This document shows, piece by piece, positions 24,752-35,471 of a DNA stretch of 64,000 nt; the stretch's first letter is position 1, and every line of letters starts with the position of its first letter. A model generated the notes under the pieces. That model saw only the letters and a list, made by a program, of their open reading frames with translations. It did not search any database and was not told the origin of the DNA. This DNA is from Bordetella genomosp. 13 (GTDB lineage: Bacteria; Pseudomonadota; Gammaproteobacteria; Burkholderiales; Burkholderiaceae_B). The position numbers and the translations under genes are program-made. The stretch covers positions 156,930 through 220,929 of the forward strand of contig NZ_VEHL01000011.1 of NCBI RefSeq assembly GCF_007679965.1, written 5' to 3'.

Positions 24752-25483
24752 TCAGCGCACGGGCAGGAAATTGAAGAACAGCAGCCCTTGCGCGTAATTG
24801 ATGCCGATGCGCCGCGTGTTTTCGCCCAGCAGATTGGCGATGAGGTCGAGCCGTCCGATGAGGGCACCGAACTCGCGCTCGAAACTCAGGTTGATGGCCT
24901 CGTCCGACATCTCGTTGGCCAGCAGCAGCGGTCCGCCCTGCGGACCGCGGCGCGAGGCCAGCAGCCACGCGGCGGCCTCGACATTGCGAGCGGCATTGTA
25001 GATCCGCTGGCCGTCCAGCGCGTCGGTGGCATAGAAGCGCGTCTTGCCGTCGTGCGCGGCCAGGATGGTGTCGGCCAGTCCGTAGACGAAGGCGGCCACG
25101 CGGTCGCCCTGGTAGGCCGGGTCCAGCGCCACCGCCAGCACCTGGATGTCTCGCAGACCCGACAGCCCGGGAGGCGCGCGGCGCTGCTCGATCATGCCGC
25201 GCACGCGGGCCACGGCGGCCGCCTGGTCGGCCTGGCCGGCCTTGCGCCATTCGCGTGGATTGCGCCGGTAGAGCTTGTCCAGCAGCGTGTACAGGCTGGA
25301 CAGGTTGTCGCGCATGGCCAGCGTGACCGTCCGGTTGAAGTCGGTTTGCATCAGCTGGTCGGCCGACATGCCTTCCTGGCGCGGCCCCTTGGACGGCACG
25401 GTGCCCTGTGGCATGACGCAGCCCGCCAGCAGCAGGGCTGCGGCCAGTCCAAATATGCGCGCCGTCGGCAGCCAGGTCGCCAT
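24752..25483 (-). CDS. putative lipoprotein, 243 residues
   Basis: Lipoprotein of unknown function. Signal sequence with lipobox LLLAGC at about residues 17-22, then a helical, mostly hydrophilic domain (LMQTDFNRTVTLAMRDNLSSLYTLLDKLYRRNPREW...). It has a glycine-rich end of fold GLADTILAAHDGKTRFYATDALDGQRIY. The start at 25483 has CGGAG eight bases upstream; the longer frame has no such site. Located next to pnp, where related unknown lipoproteins occur in Burkholderiales. No catalytic motif recognised. Confidence 0.8.
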   Translation of the reverse strand: MATWLPTARIFGLAAALLLAGCVMPQGTVPSKGPRQEGMSADQLMQTDFNRTVTLAMRDNLSSLYTLLDKLYRRNPREWRKAGQADQAAAVARVRGMIEQRRAPPGLSGLRDIQVLAVALDPAYQGDRVAAFVYGLADTILAAHDGKTRFYATDALDGQRIYNAARNVEAAAWLLASRRGPQGGPLLLANEMSDEAINLSFEREFGALIGRLDLIANLLGENTRRIGINYAQGLLFFNFLPVR

Positions 25484-25626
25484 CGTGCTCCGTCTGAAAG
25501 GGATACGTCGCCAGCACGCCGCGCCGCGGCCTGCCGCCAGCAGCCCATCGCGTGGGATCGCCCATCGAGGGTGGCATGACTTTACCGTAAAACCCCCATG
25601 CGGCCGCAACCGTGGCCCAAAAAGCA

Positions 25627-25659
25627 CAAGGCCCCCGCCGGAAACCGGAAGGGGCCTTG
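25627..25659 (-). terminator. terminator downstream of pnp
   Basis: CAAGGCCCC (25627-25635) pairs with GGGGCCTTG (25651-25659), with an inner CCGG pairing. Read on the minus strand it is followed by a TTTTT run about 5 bases later. Confidence 0.7.
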
Positions 25660-25705
25660 CGTGGCCGGAAGGGCTCGCGGTCCAACCGGACCGCGCACCG
25701 CCGGA

Positions 25706-27859
<2,154 letters not shown>

Positions 27860-27879
27860 GACGGATATCCCTTGCAAAT

Positions 27880-27921
27880 AAAAAACCGTGGCCGCTGCGA
27901 TAGATCGCACCGACCACGGTT
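27880..27921 (-). terminator. rpsO-pnp intergenic hairpin
   Basis: On the minus strand AACCGTGG... pairs with CCACGGTT (27914-27921 with 27884-27891), extended by an inner TGCGAT/ATCGCA pairing and followed by TTTTTT. In enterobacteria this spacer contains the rpsO terminator and the RNase III site that lets PNPase control its own mRNA; the same dual role is plausible here. Confidence 0.75.
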
Positions 27922-27963
27922 GCTATGGGGAGCCTATACCCCAAGGGGAGCCAGCCCCGTCGA

Positions 27964-28233
27964 TCACTTGCGCAGACCGAGTTTTTCGATCAGAGCGCGA
28001 TACGAGTCGGGATTGCGGCCCTTGAGATAGTCGAGCAGTTTGCGGCGGCGGCTGACCATGCGCAGCAGACCGCGGCGCGAGTGATGGTCCTTCATGTGTT
28101 CTTTGAAGTGACCGGTCAGTTCGTTGATACGGGCGGTGAGCAGAGCCACCTGAACTTCGGGGGAACCGGTATCGCCTTGAGCGCGCTGGAATTGCGAGAC
28201 GATTTCAGACTTTTTGATGTCAGCGACAGACAT
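27964..28233 (-). CDS. rpsO: 30S ribosomal protein S15
   Basis: Primary 16S rRNA-binding protein of the central domain, 89 residues, normal length. The conserved blocks GDTGSPEVQVALLTARI, HMKDHHSRRGLLRMVSRRRKLLDYL and RYRALIEKLGLR-type end are all present. Upstream of pnp on the same strand. The leader between its start and the repeats at 28319-28360 is about 90 bp and could hold an S15 autoregulatory structure, but none was identified. Confidence 0.98.
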   Translation of the reverse strand: MSVADIKKSEIVSQFQRAQGDTGSPEVQVALLTARINELTGHFKEHMKDHHSRRGLLRMVSRRRKLLDYLKGRNPDSYRALIEKLGLRK

Positions 28234-28318
28234 TGATGACCTCTTCGGACATGCGGCAGGGCCGAGGCGCCCAGCCGTGGGTTGGCAAATAGCGCGCAGG
28301 CCATCCCGCGCGCCGTAT

Positions 28319-28360
28319 TTCTGGTAGTGCTCTTCTGTACTGCCTTTCTGGTACTGCTAG
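28319..28360. repeat. three imperfect 13-14-bp direct repeats upstream of rpsO
   Basis: TTCTGGTAGTGCTC, TTCTGTACTGCCT and TTCTGGTACTGCTAG follow one another at 28319, 28333 and 28346. They sit about 85-130 bp before the rpsO start, in its probable promoter region. Confidence 0.55.
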
Positions 28361-28498
28361 TGGATACTTCTTCGGTGCTTCTCAAACAACGATGCCCGAC
28401 AACGTTCGTCGGGCAAAAAGCATTGTAGCCGATTCGTTAGAATGTCCCAAACCCGCGCGCCCGTCCGCGCCCTGCAAGTCGCTTCCAGGAGACAGGCC

Positions 28499-29023
28499 AT
28501 GTCGCCCATCCGTCCGCTTGCCCGCTGTTTTGCCCTGACGGCCGCCGTGGCCGCCCTCTCCGCATGCACCACCATGGTGCAGGACGTCCCACCGGGCGCG
28601 CCGGTCGCCACGGCCGAGGCCCAGTTCGGCCGGGCCAACTTCAGCTGCACCAAGCCCGACGGCGGCCAGCGCGCCATCTGGACCCAGCAGCCGATGGGCC
28701 AATATGCCTGGGGCACCGACGTCACGCCCGACGGCCGCGTGGTCCGCATGGAGGCGCTGCTGACCGACGAGCACTTCAAGAAGCTGGCCGACGGCACCGA
28801 ATGGACCGCCCAGCGCGTGCAATGCGAATTCGGGCCGCCGGCCCGCATCGACCAGGTGGGCATGCCCAGCGTGCGGGAAGTCGTGTGGGCCTACCGCTAC
28901 CGCCAGGAAAGCGTGTGGAATTCGCTGATGTACGTGTACATGGGCCGCGACGGGACGCGCGTCACGCGCTTCCACCCCGGGCCGGATCCCATGTATGACG
29001 ACGACAAGTTCGGCCTCTGGTGA
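28499..29023 (+). CDS. small lipoprotein, 174 residues
   Basis: Predicted outer-membrane or periplasmic lipoprotein. Signal peptide with lipobox LSAC at about residues 19-22 of the product, then a compact domain (VATAEAQFGRANFSCTKPDG; QRVQCEFGPPARIDQVGMPSVREVVWAYRY) resembling small SmpA/OmlA-like outer-membrane lipoproteins in its V.A.FG.P...D/VWxYR pattern. The start at 28499 has AGGAGAC upstream. Divergent from rpsO. Function unknown; a role in outer-membrane assembly is only a structural guess. Confidence 0.82.
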   Translation: MSPIRPLARCFALTAAVAALSACTTMVQDVPPGAPVATAEAQFGRANFSCTKPDGGQRAIWTQQPMGQYAWGTDVTPDGRVVRMEALLTDEHFKKLADGTEWTAQRVQCEFGPPARIDQVGMPSVREVVWAYRYRQESVWNSLMYVYMGRDGTRVTRFHPGPDPMYDDDKFGLW

Positions 29024-29109
29024 GCCAACCCCGAAAACGAGACGGGGCACCCAGGGCGCCCCGACGCGGCAAGCGGACGGGCCGATGACGACCCTGCCCT
29101 GAAAGCCCC

Positions 29110-29886
29110 TCAGACCGGCGGCACGCGCCGGCGCTCCTGCTGCAGGCGGCGGGCGCGATTCCAGCGCCAGGCCATCACCACCCAGCCTGACAGGCCATAC
29201 AGCACGAACAGGCCGAACAGCACCACCGGCGGATCGCTGGACACGAACACGAACACCGCCACCACGACCAGGATGCCCCAGAAGGGCACGCTGCGGCCCA
29301 GGGCGAAGCTCTTGCCGCTGAAGAACGGCGCGTTCGACACCATGGCCACGCCGGCATACATGGTAATGATGAAGGCTGCCCACGCCATGAAGGTATCGTG
29401 GATGGGCAGCTTGTTGTCGATGGCCAGCCAGACGAAGCCCGCCACCAGCGCGGCCGAGGCCGGGCTGGGCAAGCCCTGGAAGAAGCGCTTGTCGACCACG
29501 CCGATGTTGGTGTTGAAGCGGGCCAGGCGCAACGCCGCCCCCGCCACGTAGACGAAGGCCGCCAGCCAGCCCCAGCGGCCCAGGTCCTGCAGGATCCATT
29601 CGTACGCCACCAGCGCCGGCGCCACCCCGAAGGACGTCATGTCGGACAGCGAATCGTACTGTTCGCCGAAGGCGGACTGCGTGTTGGTCAGGCGGGCCAC
29701 GCGCCCATCCATGCCGTCGAGCACCATGGCCACGAAGATGGCGATGGCCGCCGTCTCGAACCGGTCGTTCATGGCCTGCACGACGGCGTAGAACCCCGCG
29801 AACAACGCGGCCGTGGTGAAGGCATTGGGCAGCAGATAAATGCTGCGATGGCGATTCTCGGGATCGCGCATGGAAAATTGGGGCAT
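29110..29886 (-). CDS. pssA: CDP-diacylglycerol-serine O-phosphatidyltransferase
   Basis: Membrane enzyme that makes phosphatidylserine, the precursor of phosphatidylethanolamine; 258 residues. The CDP-alcohol phosphatidyltransferase motif DG-x2-AR-x8-G-x3-D-x3-D is complete in residues ~58-82 (LDGMDGRVARL... FGEQYDSLSD). About seven to eight hydrophobic helices follow. It belongs to the type II PssA group that often lies near ilvC in Burkholderiales; here a terC gene lies between. Confidence 0.95.
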   Translation of the reverse strand: MPQFSMRDPENRHRSIYLLPNAFTTAALFAGFYAVVQAMNDRFETAAIAIFVAMVLDGMDGRVARLTNTQSAFGEQYDSLSDMTSFGVAPALVAYEWILQDLGRWGWLAAFVYVAGAALRLARFNTNIGVVDKRFFQGLPSPASAALVAGFVWLAIDNKLPIHDTFMAWAAFIITMYAGVAMVSNAPFFSGKSFALGRSVPFWGILVVVAVFVFVSSDPPVVLFGLFVLYGLSGWVVMAWRWNRARRLQQERRRVPPV

Positions 29887-30093
29887 CAGTGGCTAGGACT
29901 CGCACATACCGGGGACAGCTGACAGGTTAACCCATGTCCAGCCCTTGCGCGCCGGGGATATGCGACATTGCATGCTGCGGCGCGACATCCTGAAAGCTTC
30001 CACGTGGCGGACTCGGCTTGCCGCTCCATTTAAGCGTCCCCTTTCCTGCAATGGGGCGGACCCACGGAAAATAATGCCTCACGTGAAATACCC

Positions 30094-30121
30094 CCGAAGT
30101 CGAATCCATGCCCGACTTCGG
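30094..30121. terminator. hairpin downstream of terC
   Basis: CCGAAGTCG (30094-30102) pairs with CGACTTCGG (30113-30121). It lies 30 bp past the terC stop; no clear T-run, so termination is uncertain. Confidence 0.45.
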
Positions 30122-30151
30122 AGGCAGTTCGACGAAGGCCGCGCTCCTGGA

Positions 30152-31177
30152 TCAGGAAGCCTTCTTTTCACCGTCCTTGCCCTTGCCACCGAAGGGATAG
30201 GCGCCGCCGGCGGACTCGCCCGTCCTGGCCGGGATGAGCAGCGACAGGATCATGGTCACCGCCAGGATGGTGCCCGTGCCCAGCAGGGACCACATGACCG
30301 GGATCTTGTAGATGTCGATAAGCAACATCTTCGTCCCGATCAGCACCAGCACCAGGGCCAGGCCGTAGGGCAGCAGGTGGAACCGCTCGTGCATGCCGGC
30401 CAGCAGGAAGTACATGGCGCGCAGGCCCAGGATCGCGAAGACGTTGGAGGTCAGCACGATGAAGGGGTCGGTCGTGATCGCGAAGATCGCCGGGATCGAG
30501 TCCACCGCGAACACCACGTCGACGATGCCGATCAGCAGCACCACCACCAGCATGGGCGTGGCGATCTTCCTGCCATCGATCTTCGTGAAGAAACGCTCGC
30601 CGTCATAGTCGGGCGAAATCGTCAGCTTGCGGCGCACCCACTTCAGCGCAGGGTTGTTCTCCAGGTCGGGTTCCTGGCCCGCGGCCCACCACATCTTGAT
30701 GCCGGTAAAGACCAGGAAGGCGCCGAAGACGTAGAGAATCCAGTGGAACTGCGCGATCAGCCAGGCCCCCACCAGGATCAGGATGCCGCGCAGCACCAGC
30801 GCCAGCAGGATGCCGATCATCAGCACGCGCTTCTGGAACTCCGCCGGCACCGCGAAGTAGCTGAAGATCAGCAGGAAGACGAAGATGTTGTCGACGGCCA
30901 GCGCCTTCTCGACAAGGTAGCCGGTGATGAATTCCAGCGCCTTGTCATTGGCCAGTGCGCGTGCGGCCGCGTCCTCTCCCATGCCGCCCAGGCCCCACCA
31001 CAGCAGGCCGACGAACACGAAACTGGTTGCCACCCAGATCAGGGACCAGACGGCGGCAGCGCGGATGGAGACTTTTTGGGCGCCCTGGCGATTGAGGGCG
31101 AAGAAATCGAGAAGCAGTGCGACGATCACGAAAACCGTGAACAACGACCACAGCAGTGGCGTACCGACAGATACCAT
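30152..31177 (-). CDS. TerC/Alx-family membrane protein
   Basis: Integral membrane protein of 341 residues in the TerC family, whose Alx and related members export manganese. Nine or so hydrophobic helices; acidic intramembrane motifs include EKALAVDNIFVFLLIFSYF and DVVFAVDSIPAIFAITTDPFIV, the two repeated family signatures with conserved Asp residues. The C-terminal tail is Lys-rich. The start at 31177 begins MVSVGTPLLWSLF, the family N-terminus. A yybP-ykoY-type riboswitch precedes it, which supports a role in manganese homeostasis. Confidence 0.93.
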   Translation of the reverse strand: MVSVGTPLLWSLFTVFVIVALLLDFFALNRQGAQKVSIRAAAVWSLIWVATSFVFVGLLWWGLGGMGEDAAARALANDKALEFITGYLVEKALAVDNIFVFLLIFSYFAVPAEFQKRVLMIGILLALVLRGILILVGAWLIAQFHWILYVFGAFLVFTGIKMWWAAGQEPDLENNPALKWVRRKLTISPDYDGERFFTKIDGRKIATPMLVVVLLIGIVDVVFAVDSIPAIFAITTDPFIVLTSNVFAILGLRAMYFLLAGMHERFHLLPYGLALVLVLIGTKMLLIDIYKIPVMWSLLGTGTILAVTMILSLLIPARTGESAGGAYPFGGKGKDGEKKAS

Positions 31178-31214
31178 GACGAGACCCTTTATGACGGGAT
31201 GGGAGGATGTAAAA

Positions 31215-31355
31215 ACCCATGCCGGTCTCGCCAGCCGCGTTCGTGACGCGGACCACAGTGCCGGGATTCCGAGGCGGCGACAACGGCCACCCGGCTTCCG
31301 TACTGACGACACTGCAGGAGCCCAAACTTCAGACTCCGGCTACTCCCCGAGAGAG
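31215..31355 (-). ncRNA. yybP-ykoY (manganese) riboswitch upstream of terC
   Basis: Read on the minus strand, the leader has the class's 5' signature TCGGGGAGTAGCC (31350 downwards), a central GTCGTCAGTACGG segment, and the 3' signature CTGGCGAGACCGGC (31234-31221), followed by ATGGGTTTTTACATCC as in other members. It lies between a good promoter (31365-31393) and the terC start, 35-180 bp upstream. Members of this class bind Mn2+ and switch on exporters such as Alx and MntP. Confidence 0.85.
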
Positions 31356-31364
31356 TGAATCGCG

Positions 31365-31393
31365 ATTACATCAATCCCGGCGTCACCTGTCAA
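31365..31393 (-). promoter_or_regulatory. sigma70-like promoter of the riboswitch-terC unit
   Basis: On the minus strand TTGACA (31388-31393) and TGTAAT (31365-31370) are 17 bp apart. The predicted transcript would begin just before the riboswitch. Confidence 0.65.
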
Positions 31394-31423
31394 CTACATT
31401 CAGAATTCAGTCAGAAAACGTCG

Positions 31424-31434
31424 CCCCCCCCCCC
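31424..31434. repeat. 11-base C homopolymer upstream of terC promoter
   Basis: Eleven consecutive C on the plus strand, 30 bp upstream of the -35 box of the terC promoter. Long mononucleotide runs slip during replication, and C-runs act as phase switches in Bordetella (for example at fim promoters). Confidence 0.8.
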
Positions 31435-31474
31435 TGCCATGCTGGCTGCCTCTTCCTTGTCATGCCCGGCGCAA

Positions 31475-31506
31475 AAGAAAACGGCACGCCCGGACAGGCG
31501 TGCCGT
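31475..31506 (-). terminator. terminator of the ilvI-ilvH-ilvC operon
   Basis: ACGGCACGCC (31481-31490) pairs perfectly with GGCGTGCCGT (31497-31506), and on the minus strand it is followed by TTTTCTTTT. A second 14-bp hairpin without T-run lies just before it at 31550-31587. Confidence 0.88.
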
Positions 31507-31549
31507 ATGGTGCCAGGTTGCCGACCGAAGCCGGCCTGGTTCGATACCC

Positions 31550-31587
31550 GGCGCGGTAGGTGGACCCGCAGGCCCACCTACCGCGCC
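31550..31587 (-). other. 14-bp hairpin at the 3' end of ilvC
   Basis: GGCGCGGTAGGTGG (31550-31563) pairs perfectly with 31574-31587, starting 7 bp past the ilvC stop. It has no T-run and probably protects the 3' end of the ilv mRNA or acts with the next hairpin. Confidence 0.65.
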
Positions 31588-31594
31588 GCGGGCA

Positions 31595-32611
<1,017 letters not shown>

Positions 32612-32678
32612 GGGTTGCTCCGGTATCTTCGAATGTTTGATGTGTTGAATGCGGGATTTGTTTGGCGCGGCGCGCCGC

Positions 32679-33170
32679 TCAAAGCTTGAGAATGCGTTCG
32701 CCGCGGCCGATGCCGGACACGCCGGTGCGCACGGTTTCCATGATGGCGCTGCGGTCCAGGGCCTCGATGAAAGCCTGGATCTTTTCCTGGTTGCCGGTCA
32801 GTTCGATGGTGTAGGACTTGTCGGTCACGTCGATGATGCGGCCGCGGAAGATGTCGGCCATGCGCTTGACCTCTTCGCGTTCCTTGCCCACGGCGCGAAC
32901 CTTGATCAGCATCAGTTCGCGCTCGATGTGGGCGCCTTCGGTCAGGTCGACCACCTTCACCACGTCGACCAGGCGGTTCAGGTGCTTGGTGATCTGTTCG
33001 ATCACCTCGTCCGAACCGACGGTGACGACCGTCAGGCGCGACAGCGTGGCGTCCTCGGTGGGCGCCACGGTCAGCGTCTCGATGTTGTAGCCGCGCGCGG
33101 AGAACAGGCCGACCACGCGCGACAGCGCGCCGGGTTCGTTCTCCATGAGCACCGAAATCACGTGTTTCAT
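32679..33170 (-). CDS. ilvH: acetolactate synthase small (regulatory) subunit
   Basis: Regulatory subunit of acetohydroxyacid synthase, 163 residues. The N-terminal ACT domain that binds valine is clear (MKHVISVLMENEPGALSRVVGLFSARGYNIETLTV), and the C-terminal half has IELTGNQEKIQAFIEAL. It starts 13 bp after the ilvI stop, so the two subunits are made together; ilvC follows by 67 bp. Confidence 0.97.
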   Translation of the reverse strand: MKHVISVLMENEPGALSRVVGLFSARGYNIETLTVAPTEDATLSRLTVVTVGSDEVIEQITKHLNRLVDVVKVVDLTEGAHIERELMLIKVRAVGKEREEVKRMADIFRGRIIDVTDKSYTIELTGNQEKIQAFIEALDRSAIMETVRTGVSGIGRGERILKL

Positions 33171-33183
33171 GATCGCTTTCCTC

Positions 33184-34899
33184 CTACAGGTCTTCGGAAC
33201 CGAGCAGCATCTCGGTCAACCCGCGGCCGGCCTTCACCATCGGCCACACGTTCTCGGTGCGGTCGGTGATGAAGTCCAGGAAGACCAGGCGATCCTTGTG
33301 CTTCACGAATGCTTCGCGCAGCGCCGGCTCGACGTCGGCGGGACGCTCGATGCGCAGGCCCACGTGGCCGTAGGCCTCGGCGACCTTGACGAAGTCGGGC
33401 AGCGAATCCATGTACGACTCGGAATAACGCGAGCCGTAGTCGATCTGCTGCCACTGCCGCACCATGCCCAGGAACCGGTTGTTCAGGCACACGATCTTGG
33501 GCGTCAGGCGGTACTGCTGGCAGGTCGAGAGCTCCTGGATGTTCATCTGGATGGAGGCCTCGCCCGTGATGCAGGCAACCTGCGCGCCCGGGTTGGCCAT
33601 CTGCACGCCCATGGCGTACGGCAGGCCCACGCCCATGGTGCCCAGGCCGCCGGAGTTGATCCAGCGGCGCGGGTCGTTGAAGCGGTAGTACTGCGCGGCC
33701 CACATCTGGTGCTGGCCCACGTCGGAGGTGACGAAGGCATTGCCGCCGGTCACTTCCCACAGCTTCTCGACCACGAACTGCGGCTTGATGACCTCGTCGG
33801 AATTCGCGTACTTCAGGCACTCGCGGCCACGCCAGGCCTCGACCTGCTGCCACCACTTCTCGATGGAGGCGGGCCTGGTTTCGGCGCGGGCGGTTTCGTA
33901 CTGCGCGATCAGGTCCTGCAGCACGTCCTTGACGTTGCCCACGATGGGGACGTCGACGCGCACGCGCTTCGAGATCGACGAGGGGTCGATGTCGATGTGG
34001 ATGATCTTGCGCGCGTTCTGGGCGAAGTGCTTGGGATTGCCGATGACGCGGTCGTCGAAGCGCGCGCCGATGGCCAGCAGCACGTCGCAGTGCTGCATGG
34101 CCATGTTGGCTTCGTACGTGCCGTGCATGCCGGGCATGCCGACGAACTGGCGGTCGCTGGCGGGCATGGCGCCCAGGCCCATCAGCGTGTTGGTGACGGG
34201 CGCGCCGAGCTGTGCCGCGAGCTGGCGCAGCTCGGTGGAGGCCTCGGACAGGATCACGCCGCCGCCCGTGTAGATCATGGGCCGCTCGGCCTGCAGCAGC
34301 ATCTGCACGGCCTTCTTGATCTGCCCCTGGTGGCCCTTGTTGACGGGCGCGTACGAGCGCATGCTGATCTCGCCCTTGGGCGGCACGTACTTGCAGGGGG
34401 TGAGCGTGATGTCCTTGGGAATGTCGACCAGCACGGGGCCGGGACGGCCGGTGCGCGCGATGTAGAACGCGCGCCGCATGGTCTCGGCCAGGTCCTTCAC
34501 GTCGCGCACCAGGAAGTTGTGCTTGACGCAGGGACGGGTGATGCCGACCGTGTCGCACTCCTGGAAGGCGTCCTCGCCGATGGCCGCCGTGGGCACCTGG
34601 CCGCTGATGATCACCATCGGAATGGAGTCCATGTACGCGGTGGCGATGCCGGTGACGGCGTTGGTGACGCCCGGGCCGCTGGTGACGATGCACACGCCGA
34701 CCTTCTGCGAGGCGCGCGAATAGGCATCGGCGGCGTGGACGGCGGCCTGCTCGTGCCTCACCAGGATGTGCTGGAACTTGTCCTGCTTGAAGATTGCGTC
34801 GTAGATGTAGAGCACCGCGCCGCCGGGATAGCCGAAGACGTGTTCCACGCCCTCATCGGCCAGGCAGCGCACGACGATATCGGCGCCATTGGTTTCCAT
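33184..34899 (-). CDS. ilvI: acetolactate synthase large (catalytic) subunit
   Basis: Thiamine-diphosphate enzyme of 571 residues that joins pyruvate with pyruvate or 2-oxobutyrate at the start of branched-chain amino acid synthesis. The catalytic Glu lies in LVRHEQAAVHAADAYSRA; the ThDP/Mg site is in GEASIQMNIQELSTCQQY and NNRFLGMVRQWQ. FAD-binding middle domain present. The start has AAAGGAA upstream. First gene of the ilvI-ilvH-ilvC operon; could equally be called ilvB. Confidence 0.97.
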   Translation of the reverse strand: METNGADIVVRCLADEGVEHVFGYPGGAVLYIYDAIFKQDKFQHILVRHEQAAVHAADAYSRASQKVGVCIVTSGPGVTNAVTGIATAYMDSIPMVIISGQVPTAAIGEDAFQECDTVGITRPCVKHNFLVRDVKDLAETMRRAFYIARTGRPGPVLVDIPKDITLTPCKYVPPKGEISMRSYAPVNKGHQGQIKKAVQMLLQAERPMIYTGGGVILSEASTELRQLAAQLGAPVTNTLMGLGAMPASDRQFVGMPGMHGTYEANMAMQHCDVLLAIGARFDDRVIGNPKHFAQNARKIIHIDIDPSSISKRVRVDVPIVGNVKDVLQDLIAQYETARAETRPASIEKWWQQVEAWRGRECLKYANSDEVIKPQFVVEKLWEVTGGNAFVTSDVGQHQMWAAQYYRFNDPRRWINSGGLGTMGVGLPYAMGVQMANPGAQVACITGEASIQMNIQELSTCQQYRLTPKIVCLNNRFLGMVRQWQQIDYGSRYSESYMDSLPDFVKVAEAYGHVGLRIERPADVEPALREAFVKHKDRLVFLDFITDRTENVWPMVKAGRGLTEMLLGSEDL

Positions 34900-35471
34900 G
34901 TTGTATTCCTTTCATAACCGGCCCTGCTCGCCTGGCTGCTGCCCGCCCTGATACGGCGGCAACTGAACGAGAACCGTCTCGACAACATGACCGGCGCTTA
35001 GCGACTCACGGAGCCACGCCACCCGGACACCCTGCCGACCCGGCACGCGCCCGTCAGGATCGCAGTGCAAAACGCCCGGAGTGCGGACGTCGGAGGTCGA
35101 AATGGAAGCCTTGGCAACACACGCTTTTGGCGCGGCCAACGGCAGATAATGCTGGGGCGGGCAGACCGGTAGGTGGTCCGGCGGGCCCGCTGTCCCGCGC
35201 GCCGGTACGGATAGGCTTCCGGCGCAAGCGGGGAACTTTACCGCGTTGCGGCAGCGGGAGCAAATCGTTTATCCGTGTGTAAAAAGACCGTCGTTCGATG
35301 CCCCCACGCCGCGCCTTTCGGCTAGCTGCCCCCCAAGGGGGCGCTTTTTGCCTTGGGGCGGCCCGGCGGCAAAAAGGGGTCGTACTTAACTATACTGTCG
35401 TGAAGCACCAGCCCTGATCGGGCTACGCATGGCCCATCCTGGCATCTCTCTACGGTCACCCCGCACGCACC
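34900..35471. other. intergenic region between ilvI and the FUSC gene
   Basis: This 572-bp stretch has no convincing gene. It should hold the divergent promoters. No branched-chain-amino-acid-rich leader peptide with attenuator was found ahead of ilvI. At 35328-35358 a C-rich hairpin (GCCCCCC-AA-GGGGGC, then CTTTTTG; an alternative pairing is CCCCAAGG/CCTTGGGG) looks like a terminator or an extragenic palindrome. A -10-like TATACT occurs at 35391-35396, 75 bp before the FUSC start. Confidence 0.5.

Noticed and set aside
21466..24867. 1133-codon minus-strand frame
   Set aside because: It spans the LuxR, PIN and ilvA genes in a wrong frame and shows no domain.
34900..35280. Attenuator with leader peptide ahead of ilvI
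   Set aside because: No short frame rich in Leu, Ile and Val with adjoining terminator was found; the 75-codon frame at 34912-35139 lacks these residues.
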